Assembly: GCF_007859935.1 (NCBI RefSeq)
Contig: NZ_SJPO01000005.1
Span: 124,001-188,000 of the forward strand
Length of the DNA: 64,000 nt
Direction of reading: 5' to 3'
Source of the DNA: Posidoniimonas polymericola
GTDB taxonomy: Bacteria > Planctomycetota > Planctomycetia > Pirellulales > Lacipirellulaceae
The notes below the pieces were generated by a model. That model saw nothing but the letters and a program-made list of their open reading frames with translations. It did not search any database and was not told the origin of the DNA. The translations under genes and the position numbers were made by a program. Of this stretch, positions 1 through 9,369 are shown piece after piece. Within the stretch, counting starts at the first letter, position 1, and each line of letters opens with the position of its first letter.

Positions 1-95
1 CACTCCGGGCACTTTTTCTTAACCGGGTCGTTGATCCCCTGGAACAACTCGAACTCGTGGTCGCACGCGTCGCACTGGTAGTCGTACGTTGGCAT
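1..95 (-). CDS. FmdB-family zinc-ribbon protein (partial)
   Basis: Only the first 31 codons lie in the window; the gene runs off the left edge. The protein starts MPTYDYQCDACDHEFE and continues to a lysine-rich stretch followed by Cys-Pro-Glu, so the first CxxC pair and the start of the second Cys site of an FmdB/CxxC_CxxC_SSSS zinc ribbon are visible. Members are small putative regulatory or metal-binding proteins of uncertain role. It lies 42 nt downstream of grpE on the same strand and may be the last gene of the chaperone block. The family call is fairly secure from the N-terminal pattern; the cellular role is not known. Confidence 0.75.
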   Translation of the reverse strand, partial: MPTYDYQCDACDHEFELFQGINDPVKKKCPE

Positions 96-137
96 GGGCG
101 TGAACTCTAGGCCTCGGAATAGGAACGGAACGGCGAC

Positions 138-683
138 CTACGCGTCGCCAGCCGCGGGGCCAGACGAAACGATCACCTGGCTCGCTCGCACGACGCGGTC
201 GTGCATCTTGTAGCCGGTCTGGACGTCCTGCAGCACCGAGCCGGCCGGCACTTCGTCGGAGGGCTGCTGGAGGATCGCCTCGTGGAAGTCGGGGTTGAAC
301 GGCTCGCCGGCGGCGCTAATCGCCTCGCACTTGTGCTGGGTGATCGCGGTGAGCAGTTGCTGGCGGACCAGCTTGATCCCCTCGAGCAGGCCCCCCGTCG
401 AGCCGCCTGCGGGGCCCTCTTTCTCGGCCGCGTCGATCGCGCGGTCGATGTTGTCGAGCACCGGCAGCAGGTCGCGCGCCAGCGGCAACGCGGCGTACTG
501 ACGCTCTTCCTGCATCTGCCGCGCGCCGCGGGTGATCTGGTTCTGCACCTCGGCCTGCAGCCGCAGGATGCGGTCGTTGGCGGCGGCCAGCTTGTCCTCG
601 ACGGTCGGCTCGATGTCGTCCGCCTGGATGTCTTCCACGGTGACGTCCAGGCCTTCTTCGGTGGGCTCTTGTTGTTCTGCCAT
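138..683 (-). CDS. grpE: GrpE, nucleotide exchange factor for DnaK
   Basis: A 181-residue protein, typical for GrpE. It has an acidic disordered N-terminus (about 1-30), a coiled-coil segment (about 30-60), and the C-terminal beta domain with the hallmark GYKMHDRVVRASQVIVS near residues 157-173. GrpE speeds ADP release from DnaK in the cytoplasm. A good ribosome binding site (AGGAG) sits 8 nt upstream of the ATG. The gene follows dnaJ with a 20-nt gap, so the two are probably co-transcribed; dnaK itself is 46 kb away in this window. The long plus-strand frame over the same bases is a GC-rich shadow. Confidence 0.95.
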   Translation of the reverse strand: MAEQQEPTEEGLDVTVEDIQADDIEPTVEDKLAAANDRILRLQAEVQNQITRGARQMQEERQYAALPLARDLLPVLDNIDRAIDAAEKEGPAGGSTGGLLEGIKLVRQQLLTAITQHKCEAISAAGEPFNPDFHEAILQQPSDEVPAGSVLQDVQTGYKMHDRVVRASQVIVSSGPAAGDA

Positions 684-703
684 CTTGCGGCTCCTTTACT
701 CCC

Positions 704-1855
704 CTACTTAGATTCCTCTGCCTGGGCGGGCTCGTCCTCGTGCTTGAAGTACTCCTTCAGCTGACCGAAGAACGTCTTCCGCTCGGGGGCCACGTTCTTG
801 TGCTCCAACTGCGCGAGCTCCCGGAGCTTCTGCTTTTCTTCCTTCGACAGCTTCTTGGGAACCTCGATCGTAACCTGCACGAGCAGGTCTCCCAAGCCTC
901 GGCGACGCGGGTCGGGCATCCCCTTGCCGGGCATGCGGAATACCTCGCCGGACTGCGTGCCGGGCGGCACCTCGAAGTCGGTCTTGCCCTGCAGCGTGGG
1001 GATCTCCACCTTGCTGCCGAGGGCGGCCTGCGTGTAGCTGATCGGCACCCGGCAAACCAGGTGCTGGCCCTCCCGCTCGAACAGCGGGTGCTGCAGCACC
1101 GACACAAAGCAGTAGCAGTCGCCCCGCGGGCCGCCGGCGGGGCTCGGCTCGCCCTCGCCAGAGATCCGCACCCGCATGCCGTCGTCGACGCCGGCGGGGA
1201 TCTTGACCTTGGTGACCACTTTGCGGAGCTTCTGGCCGGCGCCGCGGCAATCGCCACAGGGCCGTTTGACGGTCGAGCCCTCGCCGTGGCAGGCGGGGCA
1301 GGTGGTCTGCATGCGGATGATGCCGGCCGACTGGATCACCCGCCCGGCGCCGCCGCAGTAGCCGCAGGTCTCGCGCGAGCTGCCGGCCGCCGCCCCCGAG
1401 CCGCTGCAGGTCTCGCAGGTCTCGTGGCGTTGGAACTCGACCTCCTTCTCGCAGCCGTTCGCGGCCTCGTGCAGCGTGAGCGTGACATCGCACCGCACGT
1501 CGCGTCCCGGCCGGGCGCGGCCGGGGCCGCCGCCACCGGCGAACATGTCGCCGAAGATATCGCCGAACGCCGAGAAGATGTCGTTGACGTCGTGGAAGTG
1601 GCCGCCGCCCCCACCGCCGGCACCGTTCACGCCGGCGTGGCCGAACCGGTCGTAGCGGGCCCGCTTCTCGTCGTCAGAGAGCACCTCGAACGCCTCGGCG
1701 CACTCCTTGAACCGTGCGACCGCCTCGTCGTCTCCCGGGTTCTTGTCCGGGTGGTACCTGATGGCGAGCTTGCGGTAGGCGCTAGAGATTGTCCCGCCGT
1801 CGGAGGTCCGTTCGACGCCGAGCACTTCGTAGTAGCAGCGTTGGGTTGCCATCAT
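704..1855 (-). CDS. dnaJ: DnaJ, Hsp40 co-chaperone
   Basis: A 383-residue type I DnaJ. The J domain (about 5-70) holds the HPD tripeptide in YHPDKNPGD, which stimulates the DnaK ATPase. A Gly/Phe-rich linker (about 78-115) follows. The zinc-binding domain has all four CxxCxGxG motifs (CETCSGSG, CGYCGGAG, CPACHGEG, CGDCRGAG), then the C-terminal substrate-binding region. It acts in the cytoplasm, handing unfolded clients to DnaK. The start has two consecutive ATG codons (1855 and 1852) and either could be used. It lies 36 nt after the small hypothetical gene and directly before grpE. Confidence 0.96.
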   Translation of the reverse strand: MMATQRCYYEVLGVERTSDGGTISSAYRKLAIRYHPDKNPGDDEAVARFKECAEAFEVLSDDEKRARYDRFGHAGVNGAGGGGGGHFHDVNDIFSAFGDIFGDMFAGGGGPGRARPGRDVRCDVTLTLHEAANGCEKEVEFQRHETCETCSGSGAAAGSSRETCGYCGGAGRVIQSAGIIRMQTTCPACHGEGSTVKRPCGDCRGAGQKLRKVVTKVKIPAGVDDGMRVRISGEGEPSPAGGPRGDCYCFVSVLQHPLFEREGQHLVCRVPISYTQAALGSKVEIPTLQGKTDFEVPPGTQSGEVFRMPGKGMPDPRRRGLGDLLVQVTIEVPKKLSKEEKQKLRELAQLEHKNVAPERKTFFGQLKEYFKHEDEPAQAEESK

Positions 1856-1891
1856 TTCTCGTTTCGGTTCGTCGCGTTTTGACGCCGTCGC

Positions 1892-2347
1892 CTACTTAGC
1901 GCCAGTCGGAGGCAGAAACCGGACCTCGTAGCTTCCATCTTCAAACAGCCGCAGGTGGCTGACGGCGTTGTATGACCGGTACGCTTTCTGCGGCGAACCC
2001 TCAGGATGGAAATAGATGGATATCGAGTCGACTCTCTTCGCATCGGTCTCAAAACCGACTATCGCGAAGCTCGTCTGCGGGTTGAGCGGAATCGTGACGT
2101 GATCCGTCCCCTTGGGACTGGCGTAGGCGCCACGATTCTCTTTGGGATCCAGATCTTGTGACTTGATATATTCCAGCACGGCCGACACCGTCGATCCAAC
2201 GCGGGCCGACAGGACCGCTTCGGCCGGCGAGCCGCGCCCGACGTGATGCGGCGTCACCGTCGGGGCCTCGCCCCGCGCGGACTGACGCGACGCGACGCTG
2301 ATCGCGACGATTATTAGGACGCCCGTCGTGAAGCCGTTTACGCCCAT
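1892..2347 (-). CDS. Hypothetical exported or membrane-anchored protein in the chaperone block
   Basis: No family recognised. From the ATG at 2347 the protein is 151 residues with a hydrophobic segment at about 7-19 (GVLIIVAISVA) that looks like a signal peptide or anchor. A compact C-terminal part follows, with repeated beta-like stretches and an ending FEDGSYEVRFLPPTGAK. An in-frame ATG at 2392 would add 15 residues, but it lies immediately after the hairpin that appears to terminate the groEL transcript, so I prefer the inner start; neither start has a strong ribosome binding site. It sits between groEL and dnaJ on the same strand. A link to protein folding is only an inference from position. 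Confidence 0.6.
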   Translation of the reverse strand: MGVNGFTTGVLIIVAISVASRQSARGEAPTVTPHHVGRGSPAEAVLSARVGSTVSAVLEYIKSQDLDPKENRGAYASPKGTDHVTIPLNPQTSFAIVGFETDAKRVDSISIYFHPEGSPQKAYRSYNAVSHLRLFEDGSYEVRFLPPTGAK

Positions 2348-2393
2348 CGAGAGGTCTTTCTCATTTGGCCGAGGTCGATCGGACTGCGACATT

Positions 2394-2429
2394 TAAAGAC
2401 CGGGCCACCCCAACTGGAGTGGCCCGGTC
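2394..2429 (-). terminator. Rho-independent terminator after groEL1
   Basis: An 11-bp perfect stem (2398-2408 with 2419-2429, GACCGGGCCAC/GTGGCCCGGTC) and a 10-nt loop lie 28 nt past the groEL1 stop. On the minus strand the stem is followed by TTTAAA, a short T-run. It would separate the chaperonin genes from the downstream hypothetical gene and dnaJ-grpE. Confidence 0.7.
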
Positions 2430-2457
2430 GTCATGGCATAACTGTTGTAGCCGAGCC

Positions 2458-4077
2458 TTAGTGCACGCTGCCGATCACGGCCCGCTTGTCGTCGTCCTTC
2501 GAGTCGAAGTTCGTGACCAGGGCCTCGGTGGTGAGCATCAGGCCGGCGATGCTGGCCGCATTGGACAGGGCCGTCTTGACCACCTTGGCGGGGTCGATGA
2601 TGCCGGCCTTGACCATGTCGACGTACTCGCCCTTGTTGGCGTCGTAGCCGAAGTTCTTGCCCTTCTGGGCGATCTCGTCGGCGACCACGCTGCCGGGCAG
2701 TCCGCCGTTGCTGGCGATCTGCTTGAGCGGGGCGTCGAGCACGCCGAGGATGATGCTGACGCCGATCTTCTCGTCGCCCTTGGCCGCGGCCTTGGCGGCC
2801 TCAACGGCCTCGCGGCAACGCAACAGCGCCACGCCGCCGCCCGGCAGGATGCCCTCTTCGACCGCCGCACGCGTGGCGTGCAGGGCGTCTTCGACGCGGG
2901 CCTTCTTCTGCTTCATGTCGGCCTCGCTCGAGGCGCCAACCGACACAATCGCGACGCCGCCGGTCAGCTTGGCCAGCCGCTCCTGCAGCTTCTCACGGTC
3001 GTAGTCGCTGGTGGTCGACTCGATGCCCTTGCGGATCTGCTCGATCCGCTTCTGGACCTCGGCGGCCTGGCCGGCGCCCTGGACGATCGTGGTGGCGTCC
3101 TTCGTGACGCTGATCTTCTTCGCCCGGCCGAGCTGCTCGAGCGTGACGCTCTCGAGCTTCAGGCCCAGGTCCTCGCTGATCAGCTGGCCGCCGGTCAGCG
3201 TGGCGATGTCGGCGAGCATCGCCTTGCGGCGGTCGCCGAAGCCGGGGGCCTTCACGGCGCAGACGTTCAGGATGCCGCGGAGCTTGTTGACCACCAGGGC
3301 CGCCAGGGCCTCGCCCTCGACGTCCTCGGCGACGATCATCAGCGGCTTGCCCTTCTGGCTCACCTGCTCCAGGACCGGCAGCAGGTCGCGGAGGCTGCTG
3401 ATCTTCTTCTCGAACAGCAGGATGTACGCGTCGTCGAGGGCGCACTCCATGCTGGCGGTCTCGTTGACGAAGTACGGCGACAGGTAGCCCTTGTCGAACT
3501 GCATGCCCTCGACCAGCTCGAGCGTGGTCTCGGTGGTCTTGCCCTCTTCGACGGTGATGACGCCGTCCTTGCCGACCTTCTCCATCGCGTCGGCCAGGAG
3601 GTCGCCGATCACGCGGTCGTTGTTGGCGCTGATGGCGCCGACCTGGGCGATCTCTTCCTTGTCCTTGACCGGCTTGGAGAAGTCGTTGAGGAACTCAACC
3701 GCGGCCGCGACCGCCTTCTCGATGCCACGCCGGACCGCCATCGGGTTGCTGCCCGCGACGATGTTGCGGGTGCCCTCGCGGAGGATGGCGCGTGCCAGCA
3801 CGGTGGCCGTGGTGGTGCCGTCACCGGCGAGCGAGGAGGTCTTGTCGGCGACCTCGTGCACGAGCTTGGCGCCCATGTTCTCAAACGGGTCCTCGAGCTC
3901 GACTTCCTTGCTCACGGTGACGCCGTCCTTGGTGACCGTGGGGCCGCCGAACGACTTATTGATGATGACGTTGCGGCCGGTCGGGCCCATCGTGACGGCG
4001 ACCGCGTCGGCCAGCTTGTCGACGCCCGCGAGCATCTTAGCCCGGGCGGCGTCGTCGAACATGAGTTGTTTAGCCAT
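2458..4077 (-). CDS. groEL: GroEL chaperonin paralogue without a GGM tail
   Basis: A 539-residue Hsp60 chaperonin. It starts [16 protein letters not shown] and contains the ATP-site motif [11 protein letters not shown] (about 86-96) and the conserved equatorial, intermediate and apical sequences. Unlike most GroEL proteins, it ends [12 protein letters not shown] with no Gly-Gly-Met repeat, so the flexible tail that normally lies in the ring cavity is missing. A strong ribosome binding site (AGGAG) is about 7 nt from the ATG. It is the third gene of the groEL-groES-groEL set, 184 nt after groES; that gap holds an inverted REP-like pair. The tail difference suggests division of labour between the two chaperonins, which is inference. 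Confidence 0.95.
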   Translation of the reverse strand: MAKQLMFDDAARAKMLAGVDKLADAVAVTMGPTGRNVIINKSFGGPTVTKDGVTVSKEVELEDPFENMGAKLVHEVADKTSSLAGDGTTTATVLARAILREGTRNIVAGSNPMAVRRGIEKAVAAAVEFLNDFSKPVKDKEEIAQVGAISANNDRVIGDLLADAMEKVGKDGVITVEEGKTTETTLELVEGMQFDKGYLSPYFVNETASMECALDDAYILLFEKKISSLRDLLPVLEQVSQKGKPLMIVAEDVEGEALAALVVNKLRGILNVCAVKAPGFGDRRKAMLADIATLTGGQLISEDLGLKLESVTLEQLGRAKKISVTKDATTIVQGAGQAAEVQKRIEQIRKGIESTTSDYDREKLQERLAKLTGGVAIVSVGASSEADMKQKKARVEDALHATRAAVEEGILPGGGVALLRCREAVEAAKAAAKGDEKIGVSIILGVLDAPLKQIASNGGLPGSVVADEIAQKGKNFGYDANKGEYVDMVKAGIIDPAKVVKTALSNAASIAGLMLTTEALVTNFDSKDDDKRAVIGSVH

Positions 4078-4139
4078 TGGGAGGCTCCTGCTTGAGTGTT
4101 TTGGGTGAGCGGAAATCGCGGCGCCTGCCGCGGTTCGCT

Positions 4140-4251
4140 CCCTCCCCCGCGGGGGAGGGTCGGGGTGGGGGTGCAGCTAGTGCTCAGGCTGCTTGGGGCA
4201 AACCCGATTCTCTGGGCGCCCCCACCCTAGCCCTCCCCCAGCGGGGGAGGG
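4140..4251. repeat. Inverted pair of GC-rich REP-like palindromes
   Basis: Two near-identical units of about 32-33 nt lie head to head at 4140-4171 and 4219-4251. Each unit is a palindrome (CCCTCCCC..GGGGAGGG) followed by a GGGTGGGGG-type tail. The reverse complement of the second unit matches the first at about 29 of 33 positions. The pair can fold into a large hairpin in the groES-groEL1 gap. The design resembles the REP/BIME elements known in many bacteria. Confidence 0.75.
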
Positions 4252-4261
4252 GACCAGTGGA

Positions 4262-4564
4262 CTAAACAGCGACCTTCGCCAGGATGTCGCTCTCGCGGAG
4301 GATCTTGTACTCGACGCCGTCGACTTCCACCTCGGAGCCGCCGTACTTGCCGTAGATCACCTCGTCGCCGACCTTGACCGAGAGCTCGCCGCGGGCGCCG
4401 CTGTCCAGCAGCTTGCCGATGCCGACCGCCACGACCTTGCCGCGCTGCGGCTTCTCACGGGCGGCGTCCGGCAGGACGATGCCGCCGGCGGTCATCTCTT
4501 CGGCGTCAACGGGGTGAACAACAACGCGGTCGTCGAGCGGACGCAGGTTAGGGGTCTTCGCCAT
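4262..4564 (-). CDS. groES: GroES co-chaperonin
   Basis: A 100-residue Hsp10. It begins [20 protein letters not shown] and has the mobile loop that docks on GroEL ([12 protein letters not shown], about 22-33) and the conserved [14 protein letters not shown] segment near 66-79. It forms the heptameric lid of the chaperonin cage in the cytoplasm. The ATG has an AAGGAA ribosome binding site 8 nt upstream. It is 87 nt downstream of the GGM-tailed groEL and upstream of the second groEL. The order groEL-groES-groEL is unusual compared with the textbook groES-groEL operon, and either or both chaperonins could partner with this lid. Confidence 0.96.
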   Translation of the reverse strand: MAKTPNLRPLDDRVVVHPVDAEEMTAGGIVLPDAAREKPQRGKVVAVGIGKLLDSGARGELSVKVGDEVIYGKYGGSEVEVDGVEYKILRESDILAKVAV

Positions 4565-4651
4565 GAGTTGGTTTCCTTACGTGTATGTGGGGTATTCGTT
4601 GTTGGTTGAGATTCGTCCTCGCGGACGACGCTAAGGGGTAAGCGGGGTGGC

Positions 4652-6325
<1,674 letters not shown>

Positions 6326-6860
6326 TGTTTGACCTCCTGAGGGTGTTTCTGGGCCCCACGCGCGGGGCCGGAGTCTTCTTCTGCCGCTTGGCCCTGAAAA
6401 CCAAGCCGCCTGGGCAAGGCTCTGAAGGCAAGGGCGTAGTGAGCGGTAGCATCGACGCTCTATGTCGCCCCGGCGGCGAATCACAGCTAATCGTCGACCA
6501 ATATTGGCAGGCGCAGCCTGTCCGCTTAAGGGAATGCAATCACCGTGCCAGCGGCCAAGAACCATTTGCAAACATAACTGCCACAACAACTTACAACGAC
6601 CTCCACATCCGACCCCTGCCCCCAGGCAGCATGCGATCTGCCAAACTGGCAGCACCCGTCGCGAGACCCCGCCGCAACGTACGCCTGCCTGCCATTTCCG
6701 CCGGAATCGGCCTCGGGACCGTAAACGTTGTCGCTGTGGCCGCAGATAGGGCGATGTCTGTCCTAAGCGAGATGGCGCAAACCGCCTATACTCTCATCGA
6801 TTGGGCGCCCGCCCCCGTCGGGTGAACGCCCCACCATGAACGCTCCCCCGAGGTGTATTC
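6326..6860. other. Divergent intergenic region between groEL and the EIIA-SLC4 gene
   Basis: This 535-nt gap should hold the promoters of both divergent genes. It contains a perfect inverted repeat CTGCCA-AAC-TGGCAG at 6638-6652, a possible operator. A TATACT hexamer at 6787-6792 lies 69 nt before the plus-strand gene but has no convincing -35 box. Minus-strand stretches loosely like sigma-54 boxes occur near 6567-6583 and 6627-6643. I found no believable gene and no CIRCE element here. Confidence 0.5.
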
Positions 6861-8912
6861 GTGCAGGTACTGCGAGACTGCTTCCACCCCGACAACGTGC
6901 TGCTCGACGTGCCGGCGCACGATCTGCCAACGGTGTTCCGCGTGGCGGTGCAGCACCTGGTCGACACGGGCCGCGTCGACGAAGACCGCGCGGCCGACGT
7001 CCAGACCGCCCTGCTCCGCCGCGAGGCCGAGGCCTCGACCGCCATCGGCCACGCGGTCGCGGTGCCGCACGTCTACCTGCCCGCCATCAAGGAAGCGGCC
7101 GTGCTGTATGTGCGGCTCGAGCACCCGATCAACCTCGGCGCGCCCGACGGCGTGCCGACCCAACACCTGTTCTTCCTGCTCGGCCCGCCGGACGCGACCT
7201 CGGCCCACCTCGACACGCTGGCCAGCGTTGCCCGGCTGATGGCGGACGACGAGTTCCGCTACGAGGTCGGTAAGGCCCGCACCACCGACGACCTGGCGGG
7301 TTCGCTAGAAGGCTACCTGCAGCGGACAACCATTACCGCCGAGGAAGAACCGCCCGGCGCCGTTGGGCTCGAGTGGACCGGCCGCCCCGCCGGAGGGCTG
7401 ATTCAGGACATTGCCCGCAAGGCGCCGTGGTACGCACGCGATTTCATCAACGGGCTCAACCCGAAGTGCATCGGGTCGACCGTATTCCTGTTCTTCGCCT
7501 GCCTGGCGCCCGCCCTGACCTTCGGCGGCCTGCTGGCGGGCGGCACCGGCGACCAGATTGGCACGGTCGAGATGATCGTCGCGACCGCGGCCAGTGGGTT
7601 GATCTACGCCCTCCTGGGCGGGCAGCCGCTGATCATCCTCGGCTTCACCGGACCGGTGCTGGTGGTGACCGTCAAGCTGCACGAGCTCTGCCAGGCGTGG
7701 GACGTCGAATTTCTGCCAACCTACGGGTGGGTGGGGCTGTGGACCGCCGGCTTCCTGCTGCTGATGTCGTTGCTCGACGCCAGCTTCCTGATGCGGTTCT
7801 TCACGCGGTTTACGGACGAAATCTTCTCGGCGTTGATGTCGCTGATCTTCATCCAGTACGCGTTGCAGAAGCTGGCCGCCGAGTTCCAGGGCCTGGAAGC
7901 CAACGAGCACCACGACACGGCCTTGTTGTCGCTGCTGCTGGCGCTAGGCACGTTCTACATCGCGATGAGCCTGTCGGGCCTGCGCCGCAGCGACTACCTG
8001 CTGCCATGGATGCGTGAGTTCCTGGCCGACTTCGGCCCGATGATTGCGCTGGCCAGCATGGCGCTGGTCGCCTTCTGGATGGACGAGGTCTTCCTCGACA
8101 GCCTCAAAGCCCCCGCCGACGGCTTCGGGACCACCAACGGCCGCGACTGGCTGGTCGACCTCACCGCGGCGCCGGGCTGGGTCCGCTGGGCCGCCGCCGG
8201 CCCCGGGCTGCTGGTCGCGGTGCTGATCTTCCTCGTGCAGAACATCACCGCCAGGCTCGTAAACAGCCCCGACCACAAGCTGCGACACGGGCACGGCTAC
8301 CACCTCGACCTGGGCGTGCTGGCGATCGTTACCGCTGTATTCTCGCTATTCGGACTGCCGTGGTTCGCGGCCGCCACGGTGCGGTCGCTCAACCATGTGC
8401 GTAGCCTCGCAACCTTCGAGGAGGTCGCCCGCCGCGGCGGCTCGCCCCACGAGCGGATCATCCATGTCCGCGAGAACCGCGTTACCGGCATCGCCATCCA
8501 CCTGCTGATCGCGTTGTCGCTGCTGCTGCTGCCCTGGCTGCAGTACGTGCCGCTGGCGGTGCTGTACGGCGTGTTCCTGTTCATGGGCGTGGTGTCGATG
8601 GCGGGCAACCAGTTCTTCGAGCGGGTCAGCCTGTGGGTCAAGGACCCGGACCTGTACCCGATGACCCACTACATCCGCCGGGCGCCGATCTGGGTGATCC
8701 ACTCGTTCACCGGCGTGCAGTTCGTCTGCCTGGGCGTGCTGTGGGTGATCAACCTCAACAAGAACCCGGCGATCAGTATCCTGTTCCCGGTGTTTATTGC
8801 CCTCCTGGTGCCGGTCCGCTTCGCCTTGAACCGGGTCTACCGCCGGCCCCACCTCGAGGCGCTCGACGCCGCCGAGGAGCCCGAGGACGAGACCACCCAT
8901 TGGGCCGCGTAG
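6861..8912 (+). CDS. EIIA-like domain fused to SLC4 (band 3) family anion/bicarbonate transporter
   Basis: A 683-residue protein from a GTG start. Residues 1 to about 150 form a PTS EIIA (mannitol/Ntr type) domain with the phosphorylation-site signature STAIGHAVAVPH; His70 matches the active histidine. From about 185 to 660 it is a polytopic protein of the SLC4/HCO3-transporter family: IARKAPWYARDFINGLNPKC, GGQPLIILGFTGP (the conserved substrate-site loop), FAALMSLIFIQYALQ-like segments, and the late region LLPWLQYVPLAVLYGVFLFMG. Eukaryotic SLC4 proteins carry an EIIA-like cytoplasmic domain, so the architecture is comparable, but here the phosphorylatable His is kept. It probably moves bicarbonate, borate or another anion across the inner membrane. 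It is monocistronic and divergent from groEL. Confidence 0.85.
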   Translation: MQVLRDCFHPDNVLLDVPAHDLPTVFRVAVQHLVDTGRVDEDRAADVQTALLRREAEASTAIGHAVAVPHVYLPAIKEAAVLYVRLEHPINLGAPDGVPTQHLFFLLGPPDATSAHLDTLASVARLMADDEFRYEVGKARTTDDLAGSLEGYLQRTTITAEEEPPGAVGLEWTGRPAGGLIQDIARKAPWYARDFINGLNPKCIGSTVFLFFACLAPALTFGGLLAGGTGDQIGTVEMIVATAASGLIYALLGGQPLIILGFTGPVLVVTVKLHELCQAWDVEFLPTYGWVGLWTAGFLLLMSLLDASFLMRFFTRFTDEIFSALMSLIFIQYALQKLAAEFQGLEANEHHDTALLSLLLALGTFYIAMSLSGLRRSDYLLPWMREFLADFGPMIALASMALVAFWMDEVFLDSLKAPADGFGTTNGRDWLVDLTAAPGWVRWAAAGPGLLVAVLIFLVQNITARLVNSPDHKLRHGHGYHLDLGVLAIVTAVFSLFGLPWFAAATVRSLNHVRSLATFEEVARRGGSPHERIIHVRENRVTGIAIHLLIALSLLLLPWLQYVPLAVLYGVFLFMGVVSMAGNQFFERVSLWVKDPDLYPMTHYIRRAPIWVIHSFTGVQFVCLGVLWVINLNKNPAISILFPVFIALLVPVRFALNRVYRRPHLEALDAAEEPEDETTHWAA

Positions 8913-8925
8913 AGTTAAGAACCGA

Positions 8926-8941
8926 CTGCAGGTACCTGCAG
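8926..8941. repeat. Perfect 16-bp palindrome after the transporter gene
   Basis: CTGCAGGTACCTGCAG is a perfect palindrome 13 nt after the stop codon. It has no loop and is not followed by a T-run, so it is more like a protein-binding site than an intrinsic terminator. Confidence 0.6.
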
Positions 8942-8971
8942 CATTCGGCGTTCTGCTTCTACAAAAAAAAA

Positions 8972-9308
8972 GGGCCATCCGGGTTTTCCGTGGGTAACCT
9001 CGGAAGATCGCGGTTTTCTGACCTCAACACGTACAACAACGGGGGGTCGCCCCGACGCCATCCCCCTCGCATCAGCCGCGGCCGAGAGGTGACGGCCGAT
9101 GCGAGGGCGACGACGACGGGGCTCAAGCGCGACCTGGATTCAGGAAAACCCCAGGAAAAACAGCTCGGTGAGCCCCTCCCGTCTTCGCCGTTGCGTCGGT
9201 CCTCACCGCTCGATGGGATCGACGCGACGGCGACGTCGGGTGGGGCGGCCCCCCTCTTGTCGAGCCCGAGCCGAGGGAATTCCACCCACGGAAAACCCGG
9301 ATGGACCC
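8972..9308. repeat. Non-coding element bounded by 21-bp perfect inverted repeats (MITE-like candidate)
   Basis: Bases 8975-8995 and 9284-9304 are exact reverse complements of each other (21 bp, core GGGTTTTCCGTGGGT). GGG outside the left arm matches CCC just outside the right arm, and A-runs flank both sides (8963-8971 and 9309-9315), which could be a target-site duplication or chance. Inside are two further inverted repeats: 9064-9073 with 9098-9107 (perfect, 10 bp) and 9186-9198 with 9220-9232 (13 bp, one mismatch). Open frames on both strands look spurious. The element lies between two convergent genes. Confidence 0.6.
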
Positions 9309-9340
9309 AAAAAAAGCCGCGTGGGCAGCGCCCACGCGGC
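9309..9340 (-). terminator. Rho-independent terminator of the S8 peptidase gene
   Basis: A perfect 11-bp GC-rich stem (9316-9326 with 9330-9340, GCCGCGTGGGC/GCCCACGCGGC) has a 3-nt loop and is followed on the minus strand by seven T (9309-9315). It begins 30 nt past the stop codon. Confidence 0.9.
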
Positions 9341-9369
9341 TTCAAAGGTTTCAAGTTGCACTGCGGATG

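Noticed and set aside
2365-4095. 576-residue plus-strand frame opposite groEL
   Set aside because: Antisense shadow of a clear GroEL gene; composition is Leu/Asp/Val/Arg-biased from GC-rich codon periodicity and matches no family.
4077-4265. Small plus-strand ORF rich in Pro/Gly between groES and groEL1
   Set aside because: It is a translation of the REP-like palindromes and not a gene.
6326-6860. CIRCE (HrcA) operator upstream of groEL
   Set aside because: No TTAGCACTC-N9-GAGTGCTAA or close variant in the gap, nor in the dnaK upstream region.
8959-9354. Open frames on both strands over the inverted-repeat element
   Set aside because: Frames exist on both strands with Arg/Pro/Ser bias, cross the terminator stem, and have no ribosome binding site; the inverted-repeat explanation fits better.
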